NCBI GenBank assembly: GCA_020047875.1
Contig: JAIFNE010000104.1
Span: 1-23,223, forward strand
Direction: 5' to 3'
Length of the DNA: 23,223 nt
Source of the DNA: Hydrogenophaga sp.
GTDB taxonomy: Bacteria > Pseudomonadota > Gammaproteobacteria > Burkholderiales > Burkholderiaceae_C
Shown here: one piece after another, positions 1-6,677 of the stretch
Numbering within the stretch: position 1 is the stretch's first letter
Layout: every line of letters begins with the position of its first letter
The notes under the pieces: model-generated
Databases searched by the model: none
What the model was told of the DNA's origin: nothing
The model's input: only the letters and a program-made list of their open reading frames with translations
Program-made: the position numbers and the translations under genes

Positions 1-1799
1 CGCATGGGCTGGCGGAAGCCGGCCACCGTGGTGTCGCTGTCTTGCACCGCACTGTCTTTGAAAAACACCCGGCCGAGTTCGAAGAGGCGTACCCGCAGCG
101 CCTTGCGATCAAGGTTGAACTTGAGCACAGAGATCAGGCTGCCCAGCAGCGAGGAACGCATCACATCCATCTGGCTGGAGATCGGGTTGAGCAGCTTCAC
201 CGGATCGGGGTTGCCCGCCAGCTCATGCTCCCAGCGGGCGTCCACAAAGCTGAAATTGATGGTCTCCTGGTAGCCCAGCTGCGCCAGTTGCCGGCGCACC
301 GCAAACGGGCCGCGCTGGGTCTCGCTACGAATCTTTGCGGTGATGGGCGCCTGTGGCGGCGTCTTGGGCAGTTGCTCGTAGCCAATCACACGAGCGACTT
401 CCTCGATCAGGTCTTCCTCAATCTGCAAGTCAAACCGGAACGCCGGTGGCGACACGGTGACCGTGCCCTCACCTTCGCTCACCGTCAGCCCCAGCCGGCG
501 CAGAGCCCCGGCGCACTGCGCCTGCGTGAGCGGCATACCGATGACCTTTTGGGCACGCGCCACGCGCAGCACCACCGGCTTGCTGTCGGGCAGGGCCAGC
601 GTCTGATCGTCCAGCGGGCCAGCTTGACCACCGCAGATCTCCAGCACCAGCCGGGTGATGCGCTCGACGTGCTCCACCGTGGTGGAAGGGTCGACACCGC
701 GTTCGAAGCGGTGCCCAGCGTCGGTGCTGAAGTTGAACCTGCGCGAACGGCCAGCAATCGCCTTAGGCCACCAGAAAGCCGCCTCGATGTAGATGTTGGT
801 GGTGTCGTCAGACACGGCGGTGGCGTTGCCACCCATGATGCCCGCCAAAGACTCCACCGCCAGGTCGTCAGCGATCACGCCCACCTGTTCATCGATCGCC
901 ACCGTGTTGCCATTGAGCAGCTTGAGCTCTTCTCCCGGTCGACCCCAGCGCACCTGCAGGCCGCCGTGAATCTTGTCGAGGTCAAAAATATGCGACGGAC
1001 GACCCAGCTCGAACATCACGTAGTTGGAGATGTCCACCAACGGTGACACGCTGCGCTGCCCGCAACGCGCCAGCCGTTCGACCATCCAGTCGGGGGTTTG
1101 CACCTGGGTATTCACGCCGCGCACAATGCGCCCGCTGAAGCGACCACACAGGTCGCTGGCCTGTACCGACACCGGCAGACGATCCGGAATCTGCGAAGGC
1201 ACCGACGGGAACTCTGGCTGTAGCAGCGGTGTACCGGTCAGCGCCGAGACTTCGCGGGCCACGCCAAATACGCTCAAGCAATGCGCCAGGTTGGGCGTGA
1301 GCTTGAGGGTGAACAGCTTGTCGTCCAGGGCAAGATGCTCGCGAATATCGCGACCGACCACCGCGTCCTCAGCCAGCTCGAGCAAGCCGCCGTGTTCGTC
1401 CGACAGTTTCAGTTCGCGAGCGGAGCACAACATGCCCTGGCTTTCAACGCCGCGCAGCTTGCCCACCCGGATCTGGAACGGCTGACCGTCCTCGCCGGGC
1501 GGCAACGCCGCGCCGACCAGGGCGCAAGGCACCTTGAGGCCAGCGCGCGCGTTCGGCGCACCGCAGACGATGGAGAGTGGTTCGGCCTGCCCCACGTCCA
1601 CCTGGCAGATGCGAAGGCGGTCGGCGTTGGGATGTTGCTCGGCAGTCAGAATCTGCCCCACCACGACGCCAGCAAACGGCGGCGCCACAGCGGTCAGCTC
1701 CTCCACCTCCAGGCCAGCCATGGTGAGGGTGTCGGCCAGCTGCTGGCTGGAGATCGGTGGGTTGCAGAAACTGCGCAACCAGGATTCGGGGAATTGCAT
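1..1799 (-). CDS. pheT: phenylalanine--tRNA ligase beta subunit, 3' end cut off by window edge
   Basis: Beta chain of the alpha2-beta2 enzyme that charges tRNA-Phe with phenylalanine in the cytoplasm. Translation from ATG at 1799 gives 599 uninterrupted codons beginning MQFPESWLRSFCNPP and running off the left edge. The family is about 800 residues, so roughly the last 200 (end of the catalytic-like core and the C-terminal anticodon-binding fold) are missing. Visible parts in order: N-terminal OB-fold tRNA-binding domain (about residues 40-150, with HPNADRLRICQVDVG and the GVESQGMLCS turn), the B3/B4 editing domain (about 210-400, with SPLVDISNYVMFELGRP and RRFNFSTDAGHRFERGVD) and the B5 domain (about 400-475). 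It starts 18 bp after the pheS stop without a strong Shine-Dalgarno, so it is co-transcribed with pheS and probably translationally coupled. The frame has no ATG-to-stop span inside the window, so simple ORF calling misses it. Confidence 0.96.
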   Translation of the reverse strand, partial: MQFPESWLRSFCNPPISSQQLADTLTMAGLEVEELTAVAPPFAGVVVGQILTAEQHPNADRLRICQVDVGQAEPLSIVCGAPNARAGLKVPCALVGAALPPGEDGQPFQIRVGKLRGVESQGMLCSARELKLSDEHGGLLELAEDAVVGRDIREHLALDDKLFTLKLTPNLAHCLSVFGVAREVSALTGTPLLQPEFPSVPSQIPDRLPVSVQASDLCGRFSGRIVRGVNTQVQTPDWMVERLARCGQRSVSPLVDISNYVMFELGRPSHIFDLDKIHGGLQVRWGRPGEELKLLNGNTVAIDEQVGVIADDLAVESLAGIMGGNATAVSDDTTNIYIEAAFWWPKAIAGRSRRFNFSTDAGHRFERGVDPSTTVEHVERITRLVLEICGGQAGPLDDQTLALPDSKPVVLRVARAQKVIGMPLTQAQCAGALRRLGLTVSEGEGTVTVSPPAFRFDLQIEEDLIEEVARVIGYEQLPKTPPQAPITAKIRSETQRGPFAVRRQLAQLGYQETINFSFVDARWEHELAGNPDPVKLLNPISSQMDVMRSSLLGSLISVLKFNLDRKALRVRLFELGRVFFKDSAVQDSDTTVAGFRQPM

Positions 1800-1817
1800 C
1801 GTGTCGGTCCGAAAGAA

Positions 1818-2870
1818 TCAGCGGAACTGGCTCAGGAAGCGGATATCGCCGTCAAAAAACAGACGCAAGTCGTTCACGCCGTACCGCAGCATGGTCAGCC
1901 GGTCTGGGCCCATGCCGAATGCGAATCCGATGAAGCGCTCCGGATCCAGTCCCATGTTGCGCACCACGTTGGGGTGCACCTGGCCAGACCCGGCCACTTC
2001 CAGCCAACGCCCGGCCAGCGGACCGCTCTGAAACTGAATGTCGATCTCGGCGCTGGGCTCGGTGAACGGAAAAAAACTGGGGCGAAAGCGCAGCACCAGG
2101 TCGTTGGATTCAAAAAAGGTGCGGCAAAAATCGGTGAACACGAACTTGAGATCTTTGAAGCTCACGTTCTCGCCAATCCACAGGCCTTCGCACTGGTGAA
2201 ACATCGGGGAATGGGTGGCATCGCTGTCGACCCGGTAGGTGCGGCCGGGCGCAATCACGCGGATCTCTGGCATGCCCTGCCCGGCATCCAGCGCTGCGCG
2301 GTGACGCTTCACATGGGCAACCGCGTGACGGATCTGCATCGGGCTGGTGTGCGTGCGCAGCAAATTCGGCGCCTTCTCGCTGCCACCTTCCACGTAAAAC
2401 GTGTCGTGCATGGAGCGCGCCGGGTGGTCTTCGGGCGTGTTCAGCGCGGTGAAGTTGAACCAATCGGACTCGATCTCAGGACCATCGGCGACCTCGAAAC
2501 CCATGCTCCCGAAAATGGACTCAATGCGCTCCAGCGTGAGACTCACCGGATGCAGGCCACCCGCTCCACGCTGTCGACCGGGCAGCGTGACATCCAGCGC
2601 CTCGGCCTTGAGTTGCTGGTCGAGTTCGGCGTCTGCCAGCGCCTGGCGGCGCTCGTTCAGCGCGACCTCAATCGCCTGCTTGGCCTGGTTGATGGCAGCA
2701 CCGCGCGACTTCTTCTCGTCCACCGGCAGCGTAGCCAGACCTTTCATCAGCTCGGTGATGCGGCCAGCCTTGCCAAGGTAACGGGCCTTGGCATTCTCCA
2801 GATCGGCGGGGGCGACGGCACTCGCAAAGGCGGCGCGCGCTTCCTGGGCCAAAGCGTCCAACTCGTTCAT
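1818..2870 (-). CDS. pheS: phenylalanine--tRNA ligase alpha subunit
   Basis: Catalytic alpha subunit (350 aa) of cytoplasmic phenylalanyl-tRNA synthetase, a class II enzyme acting with PheT. The N-terminal coiled-coil tRNA-binding region covers about residues 1-90. The class II core follows, with motif 2 (RTYRVDSDATHSPMFHQCEG) and motif 3 (FGMGPDRLTMLRYGV) near the C-terminus. The open frame extends upstream of the chosen ATG to 3179, but that extension is antisense-like sequence overlapping rplT. MNELDALAQ is the usual N-terminus of the family, and the intrinsic terminator at 2895-2946 would lie inside a longer coding region. There is no good Shine-Dalgarno before the ATG. The gene follows rplT by about 130 bp, and the terminator sits in that gap, so expression probably depends on readthrough or regulated antitermination. 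Confidence 0.97.
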   Translation of the reverse strand: MNELDALAQEARAAFASAVAPADLENAKARYLGKAGRITELMKGLATLPVDEKKSRGAAINQAKQAIEVALNERRQALADAELDQQLKAEALDVTLPGRQRGAGGLHPVSLTLERIESIFGSMGFEVADGPEIESDWFNFTALNTPEDHPARSMHDTFYVEGGSEKAPNLLRTHTSPMQIRHAVAHVKRHRAALDAGQGMPEIRVIAPGRTYRVDSDATHSPMFHQCEGLWIGENVSFKDLKFVFTDFCRTFFESNDLVLRFRPSFFPFTEPSAEIDIQFQSGPLAGRWLEVAGSGQVHPNVVRNMGLDPERFIGFAFGMGPDRLTMLRYGVNDLRLFFDGDIRFLSQFR

Positions 2871-2894
2871 GGGGTGATGGGTGTGTATTGCCAA

Positions 2895-2949
2895 GAAAAA
2901 AGGGGCTGAGTGCCACAAGGGAAATCCCTCAAGCCTCAACCCCTTTGAG
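2895..2949 (-). terminator. intrinsic terminator / probable attenuator between rplT and pheS
   Basis: On the minus strand AAAGGGGTTGAG (2946-2935) pairs with CTCAGCCCCTTT (2910-2899) over 12 bp with one G-U. The loop is 24 nt and contains a small GGGATTTCCC hairpin. A run of six T (2901-2896) follows. Only about 25 nt separate this signal from the pheS ATG, leaving little room for another promoter, so most pheS mRNA must pass through it. A competing hairpin, CTCAA-AGGGG-TTGAG (2949-2935), would bury the 5' arm and could act as antiterminator. No leader peptide with an ATG or GTG start is visible. An alternative reading is a simple rplT terminator with partial readthrough. Confidence 0.7.
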
Positions 2950-2998
2950 CGACGCGACCTGCGACCAGGCCAAAGCCTGGGCAAAGGTCGGTCGAAAA

Positions 2999-3358
2999 TC
3001 AAGCGGCCAGCTTGGCTTTGACTTGCTCCACGATGCTGTTGAAAGCAGCAACATCGTTCACAGCCAGATCGGCCAAAACCTTGCGGTCGATCTCGATCTG
3101 GGCCTTTTTCAGGCCATTGGCGAACTGGCTGTACGTGAGACCGCAAGCGCGTGCACCGGCGTTGATACGCGCGATCCACAGCTGACGGAAAACACGCTTC
3201 TTGGTGCGGCGATCACGGTAAGCGTATTGACCCGCCTTCATCACCGCCTGTTTGGCGATGCGATAGACGTTGCCACGACGACCGCGGAAACCTTTGGCAA
3301 GGGCGAGAACTTTTTTGTGACGGGCGCGTGCCGTTACACCACGTTTGACGCGAGGCAT
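2999..3358 (-). CDS. rplT: 50S ribosomal protein L20
   Basis: Large-subunit ribosomal protein needed early in 50S assembly; it binds 23S rRNA. The 119-aa product (MPRVKRGVTARARHKK...) has the expected length and the very basic N-terminal tail followed by the globular domain (QLWIARINAGARACGLTYSQF). The ATG at 3358 has AAAGGAG six bases upstream. The open frame extends further to 3436, but that part overlaps rpmI and lacks homology, so the internal ATG is chosen. It lies 25 bp after rpmI in the infC-rpmI-rplT unit. In several bacteria L20 represses this operon by binding its mRNA; whether it does here cannot be told from the gene itself. Confidence 0.98.
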   Translation of the reverse strand: MPRVKRGVTARARHKKVLALAKGFRGRRGNVYRIAKQAVMKAGQYAYRDRRTKKRVFRQLWIARINAGARACGLTYSQFANGLKKAQIEIDRKVLADLAVNDVAAFNSIVEQVKAKLAA

Positions 3359-3383
3359 GTATGACTCCTTTGTTCGTCGTTGA

Positions 3384-3587
3384 TCAAATGCCCATGCCGG
3401 GCAGCATCTGCGCCATGTGACCCATGTTGGTCTCATGCACAGTCACCGAACCCCGCAATTGGCGCTTGTTCTTGGTGGTCTTCTTGGTCAGGATGTGACG
3501 TTTGAAGGCTTGACCGCGCTTGACGGTGCCACCGGGACGAACGCGAAAACGCTTCTTCGCGCTGCTCTTGGTCTTCATTTTGGGCAT
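3384..3587 (-). CDS. rpmI: 50S ribosomal protein L35
   Basis: Small basic large-subunit ribosomal protein, 67 aa, beginning MPKMKTKSSAKKRFRVRPGG, the conserved family start. A second in-frame ATG lies six bases upstream at 3593, but the Shine-Dalgarno AAGGAG (3600-3595) would be only one base from it. It is seven bases from the ATG at 3587, so the latter is used. The gene sits between infC and rplT. The 185-nt gap before it on the infC side is unusually long for this operon and contains hairpins (separate entries), consistent with a regulatory leader. Confidence 0.97.
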   Translation of the reverse strand: MPKMKTKSSAKKRFRVRPGGTVKRGQAFKRHILTKKTTKNKRQLRGSVTVHETNMGHMAQMLPGMGI

Positions 3588-3621
3588 CTTCATGCTCCTT
3601 TTCGTTTGTGCTCGTGAGGCG

Positions 3622-3685
3622 CTGCGAACCTTCCGCAGACTTGTTGGCCCCGAGCCACTTTTTATGGAAAACCTTTCGGCTTTCC
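3622..3685 (-). promoter_or_regulatory. structured leader between infC and rpmI
   Basis: The 185-bp gap 3588-3772 contains no plausible gene. Its minus strand holds two hairpins. GGAAAGCC-GAAA-GGTTTTCC (3685-3666) is an 8-bp stem with one G-U capped by a GNRA-type GAAA loop. CTGCG-N7-CGCAG (3638-3622) follows about 27 nt later, before the rpmI Shine-Dalgarno. The placement resembles the regulatory region where L20 controls rpmI in E. coli, but no specific L20-binding fold was recognised. It could also be an mRNA-processing element. Confidence 0.4.
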
Positions 3686-3772
3686 GGTTCGGCGTCTGAC
3701 TTTCCAGCCACCGCCTCGGACCGACAGGAGACTACCCTGCCAGTCCAATGCTGTTCATCTCGCCAGCCGCCT

Positions 3773-4384
3773 TCAGGCTGCCGGCTGTCCTGTCGAGGGC
3801 GCTGCCGCCTCGACGGGTTTCGCCGCACCGCCACCGGTCTTCTTGCGACCAGGGGCGATCATCATGATCATCTGGCGACCTTCCAGCTTGGGAAACTGCT
3901 CCACGATGATCGAGTCGGCCAACTCGTCCCGGATGCGGTTCAACAGAGCCAAGCCCAGATCCTGGTGCGTGATCTCACGACCGCGGAACCGCAGCGTGAT
4001 CTTGCACTTATCACCATCGTCCAGAAAGCGCCGGATGTTGCGCATCTTGATGTTGTAGTCGCCGTCGTCGGTACCGGGCCGGAATTTGACTTCCTTGATC
4101 TCGATGACCGTCTGCTTGGCTTTGGCTTCAGCCGCCTTCTTCTGCTCTTGGTACTTGAACTTGCCGTAGTCCATCAGGCGACACACGGGAGGCACGGCCG
4201 TGGCCGCGATCTCAACCAGGTCCACGTCCAGCTCACCGGCCATCCGCAGCGCCTCTGACAGACTGACGATGCCGAGCGGCTCATTTTCCGGGCCGTTAAG
4301 GCGAACCTCGGGGGCCATGATTTCACGGTTCAGTCGGTGTGCGCGCTCTTCACGTTGGCGGCGGTCGCGAAAGTTGGTAGCTAT
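3773..4384 (-). CDS. infC: translation initiation factor IF-3, apparent ATA start codon
   Basis: IF-3 binds the 30S subunit, keeps it from joining 50S prematurely and checks start codons and initiator tRNA. The first in-frame ATG (4316-4318) gives MAPEVRLNGPENEPLG, which lacks the conserved N-terminal stretch. Upstream codons encode RDRRQREERAHRLNREI, matching the family's N-x-INGEI region, and reach an ATA at 4384 placed eight bases after an AAGG Shine-Dalgarno. A TGA stop lies nine codons above. No ATG, GTG or TTG is available in between, so ATA is the best start, giving 203 aa. E. coli infC starts with AUU, a non-canonical codon through which IF-3 represses its own synthesis; the same logic is likely here. 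The IF3-N domain is followed by IF3-C (VKFRPGTDDGDY, LRFRGREITHQ, EGRQMIMMIAP). A 25-residue Ala/Pro-rich tail is extra compared with E. coli. Confidence 0.95.
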   Translation of the reverse strand: MATNFRDRRQREERAHRLNREIMAPEVRLNGPENEPLGIVSLSEALRMAGELDVDLVEIAATAVPPVCRLMDYGKFKYQEQKKAAEAKAKQTVIEIKEVKFRPGTDDGDYNIKMRNIRRFLDDGDKCKITLRFRGREITHQDLGLALLNRIRDELADSIIVEQFPKLEGRQMIMMIAPGRKKTGGGAAKPVEAAAPSTGQPAA

Positions 4385-4418
4385 GGTGGTTTCCTTGATG
4401 TGGGCTGTTCAGGCGACA

Positions 4419-4438
4419 GGGCGGCCCCTCGGCCGCCC
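4419..4438 (-). other. GC-rich hairpin in the thrS-infC gap
   Basis: GGGCGGCC-CCTC-GGCCGCCC forms a perfect 8-bp stem with a 4-nt loop in the 108-bp gap between the thrS stop and infC. No T-run follows on the minus strand, so it is not a standard terminator. It may protect or process the polycistronic mRNA, or cause partial termination between thrS and infC. Confidence 0.45.
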
Positions 4439-4492
4439 ACATGCACATGAAGTTCGCCACGACAGCAGGGGCATCAACCTGGATGTTTGAAC

Positions 4493-6418
4493 TCAAACTT
4501 TGGATGAAACGTCTGCCGCAATGAGCCTGGAAAAGTCTTCCAGCGGCATGACACCGAGGTCTTTGTTACCCCGAGCCCGCACAGCCACGGCACCAGCTTC
4601 TTTCTCTTTGTCGCCCACGACAACGATGAAAGGAAGCTTTTGCAACGCGTGCTCTCGTATTTTATACGTGATTTTCTCATTGCGCAGGTCGGTTAGGACC
4701 CTAAGCCCTTGATTTTGCAACGATTTCGCGATTTCCCGACAGTAATCGGCCTGTGCGTCCGTGATGTTGAGCACCGCCACCTGCACTGGCGAGAGCCAAG
4801 TAGGCAGCGCACCGGCATGTTCTTCGATCAGGATGCCGATGAATCGCTCCAGGCTGCCGACGATGGCGCGATGAAGCATCACGGGACGGTGGCGCGCACC
4901 ATCTTCACCGACGTATTCGGCGTCCAGCCGCTCGGGCATGGAGAAATCGACCTGCATGGTGCCGCACTGCCATTGGCGCCCGATCGCATCTTTCAGCGTG
5001 TACTCGATCTTTGGGCCATAGAACGCGCCGTCGCCCGGAGAGATCTCGAACTCGCAGCCCGAGGCTCGCAGGCTTTCCATCAGCGCGTGTTCGGCCTTGT
5101 CCCAGACTTCGTCTGAGCCGATGCGCGCGTCGGGCCTCGTCGCGACCTTGTAAATGATGTTTTTGAAGCCGAAGTCCGCGTAGACCTTTTGCAGCAGCGC
5201 CGTGTAGGCCAGGCACTCGGGCAGGATCTGCTCTTCGGTGCAGAAGATGTGGCCATCGTCCTGCGTAAAACCGCGCACGCGCATGATGCCGTGCAGGCCG
5301 CCGCTGGGCTCGTTGCGGTGGCACTGGCCGAACTCGCCGTAGCGCAGCGGCAGGTCGCGGTAGCTCTTGATCCCCTGCTTGTAGATCAGGATGTGCCCCG
5401 GGCAATTCATGGGCTTCAAGGCGTACTCGCGCTTTTCACTCTCGGTGGTGAACATGTTGTCGCGGTACTTGTCCCAGTGGCCGGTTTTCTCCCAAAGTGA
5501 CTTGTCGATGATCTGCGGGCCCTTGACTTCCTGGTAGCCGTTCTCGCGATACACACGGCGCATGTATTGCTCCACCTCCTGCCACAGCGTCCATCCTTTG
5601 GGGTGCCAGAACACCAGCCCGGGAGCGTGTTCGTCGATGTGGAACAGATCAAGTTCGCGGCCGAGCTTGCGGTGGTCGCGCTTCTCGGCCTCTTCGATCA
5701 TGGTCAGGTGCTGCTGCAACTCGTCCTTGGTGGCCCAGGCCGTGCCGTAGATGCGCTGCAGCATCTCGTTGCGGTGATCGCCGCGCCAGTAAGCGCCGGC
5801 CACCTTCATCAGCTTGAAGTGCTTGAGCTTGCCGGTGCTGGGCACGTGGGGGCCGCGGCAAAGATCTTCAAACCCGCCTTCGCGGTAGAGCGACACGTCT
5901 TCATTGCTCGGGATGCTGGCGATGATCTCGGCCTTGTAATGCTCACCCATGCCCTTGAAATAGACCACGGCCTCGTCGCGCGGCAACACACGGCGCACCA
6001 CGGGCTCGTCTTTGTTGGCCAGCTCGGTCATGCGCTTTTCAATCGCCACCAGGTCGTCTGGCGTGAAGGGCCGCTTGTACGAGAAGTCGTAGAAGAAGCC
6101 GTGCTCGATCACCGGGCCGATGGTCACCTGCGCATCGGGGAACAAGTCCTTGACCGCATAGGCCAGCAGGTGGGCGGTGGAATGACGGATGACTTCCAGT
6201 CCGTCAGCGTCCTTGGCCGTAACGATGGACAGCGGGCTGTCCTGCGTGATGAGGTGGCTGGTGTCGACGACCTTGAAGCCGGATCCACCTTCGGCGGGGA
6301 TCTTGCCGGCCAGCGCGGCTTTCGCCAGGCCGCTGCCGATGGAGGCTGCCACCTCGGCCACGGTGACCGGGCCGGGGAATTCGCGTTGGGAACCGTCGGG
6401 GAGCGTGATGTGCAACAT
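4493..6418 (-). CDS. thrS: threonine--tRNA ligase
   Basis: Cytoplasmic class II synthetase that charges tRNA-Thr and hydrolyses mischarged Ser-tRNA-Thr; 641 aa, the normal length. Order of domains: TGS domain (about 1-61, MLHITLPDGSQREF); editing domain (about 65-225) with the HSTAH motif (H79, H83) and the CRGPH pair C187/H191; catalytic core with the zinc ligands C339 (MNCPGH), H390 (DDGHIF) and a third His in VMLHRAIVGS; C-terminal anticodon-binding domain from about 540. The frame continues upstream to a GTG at 6595, but that would place the terminator at 6431-6459 inside the gene, and MLHITLPDGS matches the family start. There is no strong Shine-Dalgarno. It heads the thrS-infC-rpmI-rplT-pheST cluster and is probably controlled by the attenuator in its leader. 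Confidence 0.97.
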   Translation of the reverse strand: MLHITLPDGSQREFPGPVTVAEVAASIGSGLAKAALAGKIPAEGGSGFKVVDTSHLITQDSPLSIVTAKDADGLEVIRHSTAHLLAYAVKDLFPDAQVTIGPVIEHGFFYDFSYKRPFTPDDLVAIEKRMTELANKDEPVVRRVLPRDEAVVYFKGMGEHYKAEIIASIPSNEDVSLYREGGFEDLCRGPHVPSTGKLKHFKLMKVAGAYWRGDHRNEMLQRIYGTAWATKDELQQHLTMIEEAEKRDHRKLGRELDLFHIDEHAPGLVFWHPKGWTLWQEVEQYMRRVYRENGYQEVKGPQIIDKSLWEKTGHWDKYRDNMFTTESEKREYALKPMNCPGHILIYKQGIKSYRDLPLRYGEFGQCHRNEPSGGLHGIMRVRGFTQDDGHIFCTEEQILPECLAYTALLQKVYADFGFKNIIYKVATRPDARIGSDEVWDKAEHALMESLRASGCEFEISPGDGAFYGPKIEYTLKDAIGRQWQCGTMQVDFSMPERLDAEYVGEDGARHRPVMLHRAIVGSLERFIGILIEEHAGALPTWLSPVQVAVLNITDAQADYCREIAKSLQNQGLRVLTDLRNEKITYKIREHALQKLPFIVVVGDKEKEAGAVAVRARGNKDLGVMPLEDFSRLIAADVSSKV

Positions 6419-6430
6419 GGGGTGGTCCAG

Positions 6431-6459
6431 AAAACAAAAAGCGCGGCAGGGGCCGCGCT
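6431..6459 (-). terminator. intrinsic terminator in the thrS leader (attenuator)
   Basis: On the minus strand AGCGCGGC (6459-6452), loop CCCT, GCCGCGCT (6447-6440) and then TTTTGTTTT form a perfect 8-bp GC-rich hairpin with a U-rich tail. The tail ends only 12 nt before the thrS ATG, so every thrS transcript begun upstream must cross it. Its 5' arm can alternatively pair with the segment at 6491-6486, giving the mutually exclusive folds expected of an attenuator. Confidence 0.85.
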
Positions 6460-6485
6460 GGTGTGGGTCAAAGGGAATCGGGCAG

Positions 6486-6536
6486 GCGCGAACTGCAGGC
6501 CCTAGAAGGCCGGGAGGGTGATCTCCTGAGTTCGCG
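6486..6536 (-). promoter_or_regulatory. thrS leader anti-antiterminator hairpin (arms 1 and 2)
   Basis: CGCGAACTCAGG (6536-6525), which lies inside the leader reading frame and includes its Thr codon ACT, pairs with CCTG-C-AGTTCGCG (6499-6487). This makes 12 bp with one bulged C. The 3' arm overlaps CGCGC (6490-6486), which is complementary to GCGCG (6458-6454) in the terminator 5' arm, with one more U-G pair possible. Thus 1:2 and 2:3 pairings exclude each other, as in amino-acid biosynthetic attenuators. Confidence 0.6.
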
Positions 6537-6543
6537 GTGTCAT
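6502..6543 (-). CDS. candidate thrS leader peptide MTPRTQEITLPAF
   Basis: A 13-codon frame, ATG at 6543 to TAG at 6502, encodes MTPRTQEITLPAF with three Thr codons (ACA, ACT, ACC). An AAAGG lies about ten bases upstream as a possible Shine-Dalgarno. It precedes the two hairpins and the terminator of the thrS leader. By analogy with pheM of the E. coli pheST operon, ribosome stalling at Thr codons when charged tRNA-Thr is scarce would free arm 2 to pair with arm 3 and prevent termination. A TTGACA at 6577-6572 could be a -35 element, but no convincing -10 follows, so the transcript start is unsettled and it is not certain that the whole frame and its ribosome-binding site are transcribed. Confidence 0.5.
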   Translation of the reverse strand: MTPRTQEITLPAF

Positions 6544-6612
6544 AACCAGATTGCCTTTCTCGCTCTTGCTGTGTCAAACGAGCTGTAATTTTCACACAAA
6601 AGAGCCAAGACG

Positions 6613-6637
6613 AAAAAAGCCCGGGCTGGCCCGGGCT
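6613..6637 (-). terminator. intrinsic terminator of aceA
   Basis: On the minus strand AGCCCGGGC-CA-GCCCGGGCT (6637-6618) forms a 9-bp perfect stem followed by TTTTTT (6618-6613). It sits about 40 bp after the aceA stop codon and separates aceA from the thrS leader. Confidence 0.92.
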
Positions 6638-6677
6638 CCTTGCCTCCTACAACCGCTCTGGGGCGGACTCGGGGATG

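Noticed and set aside
1281..2909. 542-codon plus-strand frame, and a 334-codon one at 42-1046
   Set aside because: Opposite pheT and pheS, which are unmistakable on the minus strand.
1818..3179. 453-aa form of PheS starting inside rplT
   Set aside because: The extra N-terminus is not conserved, spans the terminator and overlaps rplT; MNELD at 2870 is the family start.
4493..6595. 700-aa form of ThrS starting at GTG 6595
   Set aside because: It would translate through the leader hairpins and terminator; MLHITLPDGS is the conserved start.
6431..6600. T-box riboswitch in the thrS or pheS leader
   Set aside because: No T-box consensus or specifier loop seen, and T-boxes are not expected in Betaproteobacteria; leader-peptide or hairpin attenuation fits better.
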